A DNA stretch of 64,000 nt from positions 91,795 through 155,794 of the forward strand of contig CAYZGR010000002.1 in NCBI GenBank assembly GCA_964478125.1, written 5' to 3'. Position numbers and translations under genes: made by a program. This document shows, piece by piece, positions 9,125 through 18,351 of the stretch; the stretch's first letter is position 1; the number at the start of each line of letters is the position of its first letter. The notes under the pieces were generated by a model that saw only the letters and a program-made list of their open reading frames with translations, ran no database searches and was not told the origin of the DNA. Source of the DNA: FW021-bin31 sp964478125 (GTDB lineage Bacteria > Bacteroidota > Bacteroidia > Chitinophagales > Chitinophagaceae).

Positions 9125-9886
9125 TTACTTTCCCAGATAAAGCTGAAAAGTTTCAGAACGAAGTCCCATGCGCATGGTCTCCAAGGGGATAACTTCTGCC
9201 GGGGCAAGGTTTCCGAGATTCACATTACATCCCACCAATTGTAAAAAGTAATTCTGTTGTTCTTTTTTTGGCGCTTCCCAGATGATTTTTTCCGCGGGGA
9301 TACGGGTCAGTATTTCCTGTACCAATCCTTGCCGTACTTCACCGGAATCACGATAGATCCCCACGGTTCCGCTCTCTCTTGCTTCCCCGATCACGTAAGA
9401 GGCACCTGCTTCCAGTTCGGAACGCATCAGTTCAACCCATTTATAAGGCGGCATAATATTGGTCACATCTTTAGATCCTACTTCACTTAAAACGGTTCCA
9501 TGTGCCGCTAATTTTTCTATATAATCGCATTTTTCAGAATGAGGGATGGTAATGGAACCATCAGATACTTCCATATAGTTCACTCCGTATTCTTCCACAA
9601 CCCTGAGGTATTCATCAAACTGATCGCGGATCACGAAAGCCTCAAATAAAGTCCCTCCAAAATAAACCGGTATATCATTTTTCTGATAAGCTGCAATTTT
9701 TTCTTTCAGCTTAGGTGTTACGAAGGAAGTTCCGAATCCCAGTTTTACAATGTCTACGTAAGGCGCTGCTATAGAGAGGAAATTTTCTACGTCAGACACG
9801 CTAAGCCCTTTATCCATGACCATTGTCAAACCGTATGTTCTGGGTTTTTCCGTCCGGTCAGGGATGTGGGTGAGGTTAAAATTCAT
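9125..9886 (-). CDS. comA: Phosphosulfolactate synthase (ComA family)
   Basis: 253 residues from the ATG at 9886. A longer reading from a TTG exists but its extra residues (ending KYKVLF) look like leader sequence. ComA adds sulfite to phosphoenolpyruvate to give (R)-phosphosulfolactate, known from methanogen coenzyme M synthesis and from some bacteria. The TIM-barrel motifs YGLTMVMDKGLS, DIVKLGFGTSF, YFGGTLFEAF, VSDGS and IGEARESGTVGIY are clear. No comB or comC homologue is in the window. The neighbours are general metabolism genes, so the product may feed an unknown sulfonate or sulfonolipid route in this lineage; that is inference. First gene of the comA-aroE-priA-murB run. Confidence 0.9.
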   Translation of the reverse strand: MNFNLTHIPDRTEKPRTYGLTMVMDKGLSVSDVENFLSIAAPYVDIVKLGFGTSFVTPKLKEKIAAYQKNDIPVYFGGTLFEAFVIRDQFDEYLRVVEEYGVNYMEVSDGSITIPHSEKCDYIEKLAAHGTVLSEVGSKDVTNIMPPYKWVELMRSELEAGASYVIGEARESGTVGIYRDSGEVRQGLVQEILTRIPAEKIIWEAPKKEQQNYFLQLVGCNVNLGNLAPAEVIPLETMRMGLRSETFQLYLGK

Positions 9887-9988
9887 AAATAATACTTTAT
9901 ATTTTAAGAATAGAATAGGATATCCTAAGAATGGCACAAAGTTAATAACTAAATTGGATCAAAAAACCGGGTTATGTGATTCGGGTTC

Positions 9989-11404
9989 TCAGAGACGTCT
10001 TCTGTAACGAATGATGACTTCCACCACACCGCTATGTTGGAGAATAGACGGGTTCAATTTCAACAATACTTTAAGTTTTCTTGGCGCTTCATCGAGTCCG
10101 GTCTCCAATTGCAGGAGTCCCTCCTTATTTCTGCCCAATGCCAGTAATATGGCACAGCGATAATAATAATAATCTGCAATAGGCCGGGTTTCTATCTCGG
10201 CTATATCCAGCTGATGCAGGGCTTCTTCCGTATAACCGGCCAGGTATAAGGTCCGGATCAAGGCCAGGCGCGAGCGCCTGCCGGAAGGCCGGAGCTGAAT
10301 GGCTTCCATAAAATAAACAATAGCATCTTCAAATGATTCAAGCCTTAAATAACATTCCCCCAGTGCTTGGTTATATTCCACTTTCCGGGCATCTATCTTA
10401 TGCGCTGCAGTTAAAAAGGTAATCGCCTTGTCCCAGGAAGTCTCAAGCATATAGGTATGGCCTATACGAAAGTACAAATGATCGTCATCCGGCACCAGCT
10501 CGAAAGCCTTCCGGTAAAAATAACGGGCTTTCACATATTGTTTGGTTTTTTCAAAACAATACCCCAGGGCCTCAAAAGCAGCAGCGCCGGATTCCATCTG
10601 CAGATAGTCTTCCAATATTTCTATTGCTTTCGTATATTGACGCAACCGAATATGAGCATCTGCCAGGATCCGCCATGCATCTTCAAACCGCTCCTCTATC
10701 GCAATCACGTACTGCAAAGCGTCTATGGCCTTCTCATAAAGTTTGATCTCATAAAAGGCCCATCCCAGATTATACCAGGCCCGGGCATTAAACGGATATT
10801 CATCTACTATTTGTTTATGTAGCTTAATACTTTCTTCTATCCGGCCGGTGTCCTCTGCACAATATCCGATCTTTTGCAACGCCTCTTCATTCTCCGGATC
10901 CGCTTTCAACAACATGGCCAGGCAATCAAAAGCACTATCCAGCTCCTGCCAGTCTTCAAATACCTCGTTGAGTTCCAATAATAATTCAGACCGTTCCTTT
11001 CCCCCAAAACGATTTATATTTTCCTTTAATACCGAGAACGCCTTTACCTGATAACCCAGTCCGAGATAAGCATCGATCTTATGGATGTACAGGCTTACAT
11101 CCGAGGGATTCAGAATATCTGCATTCTCCAGTAAAGACAATGCGCGCTCATATTGCCCCGTAGCATTGAGCAGAGCCGCTTTTTTAACCTGCAGATCTGC
11201 ACTATACGGAAACAACTGCATTCCCATTTCAGCAGCTTCAATTGCACTTCTCAGATCTTCCTGATCATCGTAATAGTCAATTATTTGCGCAAAAGAATCT
11301 TCATCTAAAAAATCCTGAACCCGTCCCTCCCGTATATCTTCATACCTGCGAATCAGATTCTTTAAATCATCGAATTGTTCGTCAAAAGATTGTTCCTGAT
11401 GCAT
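9989..11404 (-). CDS. Tetratricopeptide-repeat protein
   Basis: 471 residues from ATG 11404; the upstream TTG extension (MPFSLIIFYTFTSI) is probably not translated, since a near-consensus -7 box (TACCTTTA, 11419-11412) lies just before the ATG. There is no signal peptide, so it is probably cytoplasmic. The whole protein is TPR repeats of about 34 residues from around residue 40 onward (for example YNLGWAFYEIKLYEKAIDAL and FRIGHTYMLETSWDKAI). The N-terminus is very acidic. A conserved Bacteroidota TPR protein of unknown partner. It is 102 bases before comA on the same strand and may or may not share its transcript. Confidence 0.88.
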   Translation of the reverse strand: MHQEQSFDEQFDDLKNLIRRYEDIREGRVQDFLDEDSFAQIIDYYDDQEDLRSAIEAAEMGMQLFPYSADLQVKKAALLNATGQYERALSLLENADILNPSDVSLYIHKIDAYLGLGYQVKAFSVLKENINRFGGKERSELLLELNEVFEDWQELDSAFDCLAMLLKADPENEEALQKIGYCAEDTGRIEESIKLHKQIVDEYPFNARAWYNLGWAFYEIKLYEKAIDALQYVIAIEERFEDAWRILADAHIRLRQYTKAIEILEDYLQMESGAAAFEALGYCFEKTKQYVKARYFYRKAFELVPDDDHLYFRIGHTYMLETSWDKAITFLTAAHKIDARKVEYNQALGECYLRLESFEDAIVYFMEAIQLRPSGRRSRLALIRTLYLAGYTEEALHQLDIAEIETRPIADYYYYRCAILLALGRNKEGLLQLETGLDEAPRKLKVLLKLNPSILQHSGVVEVIIRYRRRL

Positions 11405-11499
11405 TATACTGGTAAAGGTATAAAAAATTATTAATGAAAATGGCAAACTTTTTGTGGTTACATTTGGTAATATTATGCTAAATTTTTCATATTTTTTCT

Positions 11500-11507
11500 T
11501 ACCTTTG
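11500..11507 (+). promoter_or_regulatory. -7 promoter box, 7 bases before start codon
   Basis: TACCTTTG, an exact TAnnTTTG match. The ATG at 11515 is only 7 bases downstream, so the transcript would be leaderless or nearly so, unless translation begins at the ATG at 11527. Confidence 0.55.
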
Positions 11508-11514
11508 TCAAAGG

Positions 11515-11973
11515 ATGAAGAGATTCATGTACATATTTGCCACTTTGGTGCTTGCCGGTTGCCTGTTTATTTCATCTGACATCCTCTCCAAGTCACTTAC
11601 GCTTATAAAGCATGAGCCTGTAAAAAAGGACCTGTTTTATAAAATCCCGTTCTCTTACAATCCCAACTTGTTGAACACTTTCAATTATCTTTTTCCTATT
11701 TATTCCTTCGATAAAGAAGTATGCCGCAAACCTGCTGATTATGGATTTTCGTCCCTCCATATGAATGCCCCCTTTGCATTATATGAAAGTTATAAATACA
11801 AAGGGTTTTTCTTTAAAAGCCGGCCGATGGATACGCACTTCTTCCACATAGAGAGCAACAGTATTTATAAAAAGGGCAACAGCCTGTTGCTGATTCCGCA
11901 TTCCTATGTGATTCCGGTCAGTCCTTCTTACAATTCGGAGATGCCCCGGATGTTAATCCCGAAGTCCGATTAG
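11515..11973 (+). CDS. Small hypothetical lipoprotein or membrane-anchored protein
   Basis: 152 residues, not recognised as any known family. The N-terminus has a basic start, a hydrophobic stretch and LAGC (residues 13-16), which fits a lipobox with Cys16 as the lipidated residue; however the following residues (LFISS) are still hydrophobic, so a simple membrane anchor is possible. The body is rich in Y, F, P and S with short motifs such as FSYNPNLLNTFNYLFPIYSFDKE, and has no enzymatic motif. It stands alone: divergent from the TPR gene and convergent with ribBA, whose stop is 4 bases from its own. A consensus -7 box just upstream supports expression. Confidence 0.7.
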   Translation: MKRFMYIFATLVLAGCLFISSDILSKSLTLIKHEPVKKDLFYKIPFSYNPNLLNTFNYLFPIYSFDKEVCRKPADYGFSSLHMNAPFALYESYKYKGFFFKSRPMDTHFFHIESNSIYKKGNSLLLIPHSYVIPVSPSYNSEMPRMLIPKSD

Positions 11974-11977
11974 ATCC

Positions 11978-13183
11978 TTATTTCATGATTTCATGTCCCA
12001 TTTTATCTCTTTTTGTTTTGAGATAAAATTCATTATAGGGATTGGCACAGATTTCAATAGGCACATTTTCGACCACTTCCAGGCCATATCCTTTCAAGCC
12101 TGCACGCTTTTTGGGATTATTAGTCATCAGGCGCATTTTAGTCACCTTTAGCGCTCTTAAGATCTGGGCCCCCACACCATAATCCCGTTGATCCATATCA
12201 AAACCCAACATAAGATTGGCCTCCACGGTATCATGCCCCTCTTCCTGAAGCTTATAGGCTTTCAGCTTATTGAGCAGACCGATCCCCCGGCCTTCCTGCT
12301 TCATATACAACACCAGGCCGCGCCCCGCTTCCTCTACCATTTCCATCGCCCGTTGTAACTGCTCCCCGCAATCACACCTTAGGGAATGAAGAATATCACC
12401 GGTAAAGCAGGAGGAGTGTACGCGAACCAATACGGGTTCCCCCTCTTTCCAATCCCCTTTCTTGAGCGCCAGGTGAATATCGTTTGTATTGATTTGTGAA
12501 AAAGCGATAAGCTCAAAGTCGCCATGACGGGTAGGCATCTTGACCCGGACCTCCTCTTTTATCAGGGTTTCTTTTTGCATCCGGTAGGCAATAAGGTCGC
12601 GGATAGCAATGATCTTTAAATCAAACTTTTTGGCTATCTGCTCTAATTCCGGCAGACGGGCCATGGAACCGTCTTCATTCATGATCTCCACAAGCACGCC
12701 CCCATAAGGATAGTCAAGTCCGGCCATGCGGACCAGATCAATGGTAGCCTCCGTATGACCCGTGCGCCGTAATACCCCCTCTCTCTTTGCTTTTAGCGGA
12801 AAAACATGTCCGGGTCTTCCGAGAGCAGCCGGCGGGGTATTTCTATCGTTAAGCGCACGTATGGTTTTTGCCCTGTCCTGGGCAGATATGCCTGTAGTAC
12901 ATCCATTTCCCAACAGATCCACGGAAACAGTAAATGGAGTTTGATGCAAGGCCGTGTTGTTGCCAACCATCAGATCCAACCCGAGTTCATCACAACGATC
13001 CTCGATCAACGGAGCACAAATAAGGCCCCGGCCGTGTTTCGACATAAAATTGATTATCTCCGGTGTGATGCTTTCAGCGGCCGCAATAAAATCTCCTTCA
13101 TTTTCGCGATCCTCATCATCCACTACAATGACCATCTTCCCTGCCCGAATGGCTTCCAGGGCATCTTCAATAGCATCTAACAT
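11978..13183 (-). CDS. ribBA: Bifunctional DHBP synthase / GTP cyclohydrolase II
   Basis: 401 residues. It makes both riboflavin precursors: the N-terminal half (1-200) converts ribulose-5-phosphate to 3,4-dihydroxy-2-butanone-4-phosphate, the C-terminal half (about 205-395) opens GTP. N-terminal motifs: DDEDRENEGDFI, HGRGLICAP, RPGHVFPL and GHTEATIDL. C-terminal motifs: zinc site SSCFTGDILHSLRCDCGEQ, GRGIGLLNKLKAY and NPKKRAGLKGYGL. The start is supported by an AGGAG stretch 7-11 bases upstream and by a -7 box (TACCTTTG) at 13223-13216. No FMN riboswitch fits in the short leader. Confidence 0.97.
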   Translation of the reverse strand: MLDAIEDALEAIRAGKMVIVVDDEDRENEGDFIAAAESITPEIINFMSKHGRGLICAPLIEDRCDELGLDLMVGNNTALHQTPFTVSVDLLGNGCTTGISAQDRAKTIRALNDRNTPPAALGRPGHVFPLKAKREGVLRRTGHTEATIDLVRMAGLDYPYGGVLVEIMNEDGSMARLPELEQIAKKFDLKIIAIRDLIAYRMQKETLIKEEVRVKMPTRHGDFELIAFSQINTNDIHLALKKGDWKEGEPVLVRVHSSCFTGDILHSLRCDCGEQLQRAMEMVEEAGRGLVLYMKQEGRGIGLLNKLKAYKLQEEGHDTVEANLMLGFDMDQRDYGVGAQILRALKVTKMRLMTNNPKKRAGLKGYGLEVVENVPIEICANPYNEFYLKTKRDKMGHEIMK

Positions 13184-13215
13184 GATATTGCTCCTTAAAA
13201 ATTTAAAATAATAGG

Positions 13216-13223
13216 CAAAGGTA
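13216..13223 (-). promoter_or_regulatory. -7 promoter box of ribBA
   Basis: The minus strand reads TACCTTTG, matching TAnnTTTG, 32 bases before the ribBA ATG. The leader is too short for an FMN riboswitch. Confidence 0.6.
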
Positions 13224-13250
13224 CGACTTATACGAGAATCGGGGCCTCTC

Positions 13251-14564
13251 CTATTTACGGCTTAATTCCCGCTGCCATACCGCTCCCGCAGGAAAAGCAT
13301 AAGCTTCTATCGAGGCCGCTTTCATTGTAATGCTATAGCCGGGTGTGACCGGAGGCATGTAATTTCCGTTTTGAATCTTAACAGGCTGCAGAAAATGCTC
13401 ATGGAGATGATCCACGTATTCGGTAACCCGGTTTTCTAATGATCCGCTTATTGAAATATAATCGATCATAGAGAGATGCTGCACATACTCGCACAGCCCT
13501 ACTCCTCCGGCATGAGGACATACCGGGATATTAAATTTAGCGGCCATCAGCATGATACTCAGTATTTCATTAACTCCTCCTACACGACAGCTGTCTATCT
13601 GGCAAATATCCATAGCGCCACTTTGCAAAAATTGCTTAAACATGACTTTATTCTGGCAATGTTCTCCCGTAGCCACTTTTATAGGTTTAACCGCCCTATG
13701 GATGGCCAGGTGACCTGCAATATCATCCGGGCTGGTTGGCTCTTCTATCCACCAGGGCCGGAACCGGGCCAGGCGTTTCATGTTTTCAATAGCCTCATTC
13801 ACCTCCCACTTCTGATTGGCATCCATCATCAGCTTGATATCATATCCTATCTCCGCCCTGATGATTTCTGCTCTGCGTATATCCTCATCGATATTGCCGC
13901 CCACCTTCATTTTCATGTGGAGCCATCCCTCTTTCCTTGCTTTTTTACTCAAACTACGGATCTTCTGTTCTGAATAGCCCAGCCATCCCGCAGAGGTCGT
14001 GTAAGCAGGATAGCCCCTTTTCAATAAATGGGCCGCCCTATCCTGTTTAGTGGGCTCCAGGGCCGACAAAAGCCCTATAGCCTCTTCCCGTGTGATCACG
14101 TCGGTCAGATAGGTAAAATCGATACAATTCGTCAATTGCAGGGCACTCATATCCGTAATTAACTTCCAGAGGGGTTTTCCCTCTTTTTTTGCATACAGGT
14201 CCCACACGGCATTGACCAAAGCGCCCGTCGCCATATGGATTACTCCTTTTTCGGGTCCCAGCCAACGCAACTGGCTGTCTCCAGTAACCGTTTGCCAAAA
14301 GCCGGCCATGTCTCTTGTAAAGTCCTCCAGGGGTCTCCCGATCAACAAATAGGAAAGTGATTGAATAGCAGCCACACATAACTCATTCCCACGGCCCAAA
14401 GTAAAGGTGAGACCATGTCCTTCAATACAAGGATCATTGGTTTTGAGCACCACATAAGCGGCAGAATAATCCGGGTCTTTATTTATCGCATCCGAACCGT
14501 CCAGCTCTTTACTGGTAGGAAATCTGATATCCTTTGTTTCTACAGAAGTAATTTTTAATTTCAT
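13251..14564 (-). CDS. L-fuconate dehydratase, enolase superfamily
   Basis: 437 residues. It dehydrates L-fuconate to 2-keto-3-deoxy-L-fuconate in the non-phosphorylated L-fucose pathway. The active-site pattern of the fuconate dehydratase family is complete: K218 and K220 (KMKVGG), metal ligands D248 (with N250 in DANQKW), E274 (IEEPTSPDD) and E301 (TGEHCQNK), and the general acid/base H351 (CPHAGGVGL). Length matches the family. Its upstream region runs directly into an assembly gap 40 bases before the start, so the promoter cannot be judged reliably. No other enzyme of the pathway is in the window, but fucose-permease-type transporters follow at 20.6-22.5 kb. Confidence 0.92.
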   Translation of the reverse strand: MKLKITSVETKDIRFPTSKELDGSDAINKDPDYSAAYVVLKTNDPCIEGHGLTFTLGRGNELCVAAIQSLSYLLIGRPLEDFTRDMAGFWQTVTGDSQLRWLGPEKGVIHMATGALVNAVWDLYAKKEGKPLWKLITDMSALQLTNCIDFTYLTDVITREEAIGLLSALEPTKQDRAAHLLKRGYPAYTTSAGWLGYSEQKIRSLSKKARKEGWLHMKMKVGGNIDEDIRRAEIIRAEIGYDIKLMMDANQKWEVNEAIENMKRLARFRPWWIEEPTSPDDIAGHLAIHRAVKPIKVATGEHCQNKVMFKQFLQSGAMDICQIDSCRVGGVNEILSIMLMAAKFNIPVCPHAGGVGLCEYVQHLSMIDYISISGSLENRVTEYVDHLHEHFLQPVKIQNGNYMPPVTPGYSITMKAASIEAYAFPAGAVWQRELSRK

Positions 14565-14584
14565 AGTATGGGAGGAAAAAATTG

Positions 14585-14724
14585 AAAGCCAAAGTTAGAA
14601 TAAANNNNNNNNNNNNNNNNNNNNNNNNNNNNNNNNNNNNNNNNNNNNNNNNNNNNNNNNNNNNNNNNNNNNNNNNNNNNNNNNNNNNNNNNNNNNNNNN
14701 NNNNAAAGCCAAAGTTAGAATAAA
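14585..14724. other. Assembly gap of 100 N with duplicated 20-base flanks
   Basis: The 20 bases 14585-14604 immediately before the N run are identical to 14705-14724 immediately after it. This is the signature of two contig ends that overlap and were joined with a fixed-size placeholder. The true sequence probably has one copy and no gap. Confidence 0.85.
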
Positions 14725-14891
14725 TTCATCAGCCCGTTAACAGGCTGAACTTTTTCTAATAGCGAAAACTTTCTCCTTTTTATTTAAATAATCTATCCCC
14801 AACGCAATCTTTTTTAACAAATAATGAAATTTTAAAAGCCTTTTATGAAGGGGCTTAAAAAAGTTGATAACTTGTGTATACTCCGGTATTT

Positions 14892-14918
14892 AAAGTAAAT
14901 AAAGAATGTATTTACTTT
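14892..14918 (+). promoter_or_regulatory. Perfect inverted repeat overlapping the -7 box of the Oar-like receptor gene
   Basis: AAAGTAAATA (14892-14901) and TATTTACTTT (14909-14918) are exact reverse complements separated by 7 bases. The right arm overlaps a near-consensus -7 box, TTACTTTG (14912-14919), 20 bases before the ATG at 14940. This geometry fits a repressor operator, though the regulator is not identified. Confidence 0.5.
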
Positions 14919-14939
14919 GTGGAACAAAATTTTCTGATT

Positions 14940-17900
14940 ATGAAGCCTTTCAAATTACTTTTCATTTTTTCATTTTTTCTGTCCTGCACCTTCCCCGTCT
15001 GGGGACAGGTTACTACCAGTAGTCTTACGGGCACCGTTAAAGATACGGAGGGTCAACCGCTCATAGGAGCCACGGTAAAAGCTACTCATGTGCCATCCGG
15101 GACCGTATACGGTACGACGACCCAAACCAACGGCAGCTTCACGATCCCCGGTATGCGTATCGGCGGGCCTTATAAAATAGAAATTTCCTATGTGGGCTAT
15201 CAGCCGGACGTCATTTCAGGAATTCAACTTCGTCTGGGAGAGCCTTACAGGCTGGACGAAAAACTAAGCCAGGGAGGACAACAGCTCAAAGAAATAACGG
15301 TTGTAGGCTCAGGCTCAAAATTGAACCAACAGCGTACGGGCGCTTCTACGCTCATCAGCACCCATGAATTAAATACCCTCCCCACAATTAACCGAAGTAT
15401 TTCGGACTTTACACGACTAACTCCACAGGCAAATGGCAACAACTTCGCCGGACGGGATGGCCGCTATAACAACCTGCAGGTAGACGGTGTCAATCTGAAT
15501 AACAATTTTGGTTTGAGCTCCGATCCGATGCCCGGCGGAGGCGCCTCGCCTATCTCTCTGGATGCCTTAAGCGAATTATCCGTAAATATTGCCCCTTATG
15601 ATGTCAGACAATCCGGATTTACCGGTACCGGTATCAATATTGCTACTAAGAGTGGCACCAACACTTTCCATGGAGATCTCTACGGATATTATCGCGATCA
15701 GAGTTTCAACGGCCATAAGGTAGCCGGGCAAAAACTGACCGTTACGCCCCAAAAGCATCAAACCTTCGGCGGCAGCCTGGGCGGTCCCATTATCAAAAAT
15801 AAATTGTTCTTCTTTGTGAACGCTGAATTTGAAAAGGAATCCAAACCGGGCATTACTTATGTCCCAACAGGTTCCAAGGCCTCGGGAAACAAATCCAGCA
15901 CGACCGTAGATGAACTGAAAAAGTTGTCTGATTTTCTGAAATCAAAGTATAGTTACAATACCGGAGCCTACGAGAATTTTCCCAATTTTGATTCTAAAAA
16001 TCATAAAATACTGGCTAAAATTGACTGGAACATCAGCAGCGTTCATAAACTAACAGTAAAATATTCCGACTTCAAAGGATCGGATATGTCGCCCTTGAAC
16101 GGTACCAGTATCCCCAACAGCGGGAGTTTCCGTCCTTCGGGACAACCTAATTCCATTTCCCGCCTGGTGAACAACCGCTTTTCCGATAAGTCCATGTCTT
16201 ATGCCAACTCTAATTATGGCACTGATCACGTAGTACAAACCGGTTCCGTAGAATTGAACAGTAATTTTAACAGCAAGATCTCCAATCAATTTTTAGCTAC
16301 TTATACCCACGTCAACGACCACCGCACCATCCCGGGCGGCACTGTTTTTCCTACGATTGATATTTTTAATGGTCAGGGACAAAATTTTATCAGCGCCGGT
16401 ACGGATCCTTTTACCAATAACAATGATGTGATCAATAATATTATTGATATCACAGATAACTTTACCTACTACTCAGGCGCACATACGCTCACGGCAGGCG
16501 CCACCTATGAGCATCAAAAAGTGGGAAATATGTTTATGGGCGGTTCCAATGGTCATTACATTTATAACACGCTAAATGATTTCCTAACCGGACAGCCTCC
16601 CATCTACTTTGGGCTGACCTACGCTTACTATGGCAAGGATAAAGTATATTCCGCCGATCTTCAATTGGGGCAGTTGGGGATCTATGCACAAGACCAATAC
16701 CAGGTCAACAGTAAACTTGGGCTGACCGTGGGCATCCGGGCCGATCTGCCCATGTTCGGGCAAAAGCCTCTTGAAAATCCCGCCATCACCAAACTGGAGT
16801 TCCCCGATAAAGACGGGAAACTCAGACATTACAATACCGGGGAATGGCCTAAAACTTCTGTATTGCTGTCTCCGCGGATTGGCTTCAGATGGGATGCCAA
16901 AGGAGACAAATCTTTAATTCTCCGCGGTGGAACCGGAATTTTTACCGGGAAAATCCCTTTTGTCTTTCTGACCAACATGCCCTCCAACAACGGCATGTAT
17001 CAAAACAGCATTTATTTTAGCAAAGGGGTAACGGATAAAAGCCCTGAAGAATTAGGAATCGCTTTCAATCCCAATCCGAAAGATATTCTTAAAAACCATC
17101 CTGAGCTCTTCCCCGAACAACCCAATACCGACAAGGCGCCTCAAAGCTTTGTGCTGATCGATCCCAATTTTAAATTTCCACAGGTATGGAGAACCGATCT
17201 TGGTATCGATAAAGCACTGGGTAATGGATTTACCGCCACCATAGATCTGATGTTTACCAAAGATATTCATGCTGTTAAAATGCGGAATGTGAACCTGAAA
17301 AAAGCTACTGGAAAACTTACCGGGGCAGATGACCGGATCATTTATACCGGAAGCGATATAAAGCGTTATCCCGATTTGGGATCCGAAATTATTTTGGAAA
17401 ATACCCCAAAAGGGTATTCGATGTCGGCAACCGCCCAGGTATCCAAATCTTTTTCAAACGGATTCTATGGTTCTGTTGCCTACACTTATACCCGGGCTAA
17501 AGAAGTAAGCCCCAACCCGGGCTCCCGTGCTACTTCTGCATGGCAATCTATATACAATGTCGGTCCTACCAATGGGATAGAATTGGGGAATTCCGAATAT
17601 GCCATTCCGCACCGCGTTGTAGCAGATGTATCGTACCGGATTGAATATGCCAACCACCTGGCTACCACCCTGTCTCTGTTTTACCAGGGGATGAACAACA
17701 GCAATTATAGCTACCTGATCAGCGGAGATCCGGTGGGTGATGGCAACAGTCATTTAATGTATATATATGACAAAGGAAGTAATGTAAACTTTGTAGATCA
17801 AGTAGTTGATCAAAACGGCCATGTTACCACTTTTCCCTCAATTTCTGAACAACAGGCCGCTTATGACAAATTTATCAATAGCAGCCCGTACCTGAAAAAA

Positions 17901-18257
17901 CACAAAGGCGGATACGCCAGCCGCTATGGCGCCTTAACTCCCTGGTACAACCAATTAGATTTACGCCTGTTACAAGACATTTTCATTACTTCCAAAGGGG
18001 GTACGCGACATACGTTGGAGATAAGTCTGGATATCATCAACCTGCCCAATCTGATCAGCAACAATTGGAAAGGATGGGGATACAATCAAATATATACGAT
18101 CAATAATCCATTGGTATTTCGGGGATACGATTCCAAGGGCGTTCCGCAATATACCATGAATGAATACAACCATCAGCCGGCGACGGAAGCATTTAGCCCT
18201 AACATCAGCTCTTCCGTTGCCTGGGGAATGCAATTGGGATTGCGATATAAATTTTAA
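14940..18257 (+). CDS. Oar-like TonB-dependent receptor
   Basis: 1105 residues from ATG 14940, where a good signal peptide begins (KPFKLLFIFSFFLSCTFPVWG, cleavage near GQV). An upstream TTG extension precedes the promoter-like repeat and is not used. The order is: carboxypeptidase-regulatory-like beta-sandwich (about 25-105, SSLTGTVKDTEGQPLIGATV), plug-like region (about 110-240, with GRDGRYNNLQVDGVNLNN), then a large barrel ending in GMQLGLRYKF. The architecture matches Oar-family outer-membrane receptors rather than SusC. It imports or exports an unknown large substrate across the outer membrane, possibly a peptide or glycan. The royal-jelly-family gene follows after 94 bases, probably in the same transcript. 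Confidence 0.9.
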   Translation: MKPFKLLFIFSFFLSCTFPVWGQVTTSSLTGTVKDTEGQPLIGATVKATHVPSGTVYGTTTQTNGSFTIPGMRIGGPYKIEISYVGYQPDVISGIQLRLGEPYRLDEKLSQGGQQLKEITVVGSGSKLNQQRTGASTLISTHELNTLPTINRSISDFTRLTPQANGNNFAGRDGRYNNLQVDGVNLNNNFGLSSDPMPGGGASPISLDALSELSVNIAPYDVRQSGFTGTGINIATKSGTNTFHGDLYGYYRDQSFNGHKVAGQKLTVTPQKHQTFGGSLGGPIIKNKLFFFVNAEFEKESKPGITYVPTGSKASGNKSSTTVDELKKLSDFLKSKYSYNTGAYENFPNFDSKNHKILAKIDWNISSVHKLTVKYSDFKGSDMSPLNGTSIPNSGSFRPSGQPNSISRLVNNRFSDKSMSYANSNYGTDHVVQTGSVELNSNFNSKISNQFLATYTHVNDHRTIPGGTVFPTIDIFNGQGQNFISAGTDPFTNNNDVINNIIDITDNFTYYSGAHTLTAGATYEHQKVGNMFMGGSNGHYIYNTLNDFLTGQPPIYFGLTYAYYGKDKVYSADLQLGQLGIYAQDQYQVNSKLGLTVGIRADLPMFGQKPLENPAITKLEFPDKDGKLRHYNTGEWPKTSVLLSPRIGFRWDAKGDKSLILRGGTGIFTGKIPFVFLTNMPSNNGMYQNSIYFSKGVTDKSPEELGIAFNPNPKDILKNHPELFPEQPNTDKAPQSFVLIDPNFKFPQVWRTDLGIDKALGNGFTATIDLMFTKDIHAVKMRNVNLKKATGKLTGADDRIIYTGSDIKRYPDLGSEIILENTPKGYSMSATAQVSKSFSNGFYGSVAYTYTRAKEVSPNPGSRATSAWQSIYNVGPTNGIELGNSEYAIPHRVVADVSYRIEYANHLATTLSLFYQGMNNSNYSYLISGDPVGDGNSHLMYIYDKGSNVNFVDQVVDQNGHVTTFPSISEQQAAYDKFINSSPYLKKHKGGYASRYGALTPWYNQLDLRLLQDIFITSKGGTRHTLEISLDIINLPNLISNNWKGWGYNQIYTINNPLVFRGYDSKGVPQYTMNEYNHQPATEAFSPNISSSVAWGMQLGLRYKF

Positions 18258-18351
18258 TTCAGCATTTTTGCAATCGGGAAAGAGGTGGGTATCTGTAGAA
18301 CAATGCTTACCTCTTTCTATTTCTTCCGGATCATCTGAAAACCATATTGCC

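Noticed and set aside
9950..9988. Hairpin-like sequence after the TPR gene (AACCCG / CGGTTTTTT)
   Set aside because: Only about four paired bases with a long loop; too weak to call a terminator.
13184..13250. Possible FMN riboswitch before ribBA
   Set aside because: The leader from the -7 box to the ATG is about 32 bases; the conserved FMN core is absent.
14509..14712. Minus-strand ORF running through the N gap
   Set aside because: It is made by reading unknown bases and overlaps the start of the fuconate dehydratase gene; not a gene.
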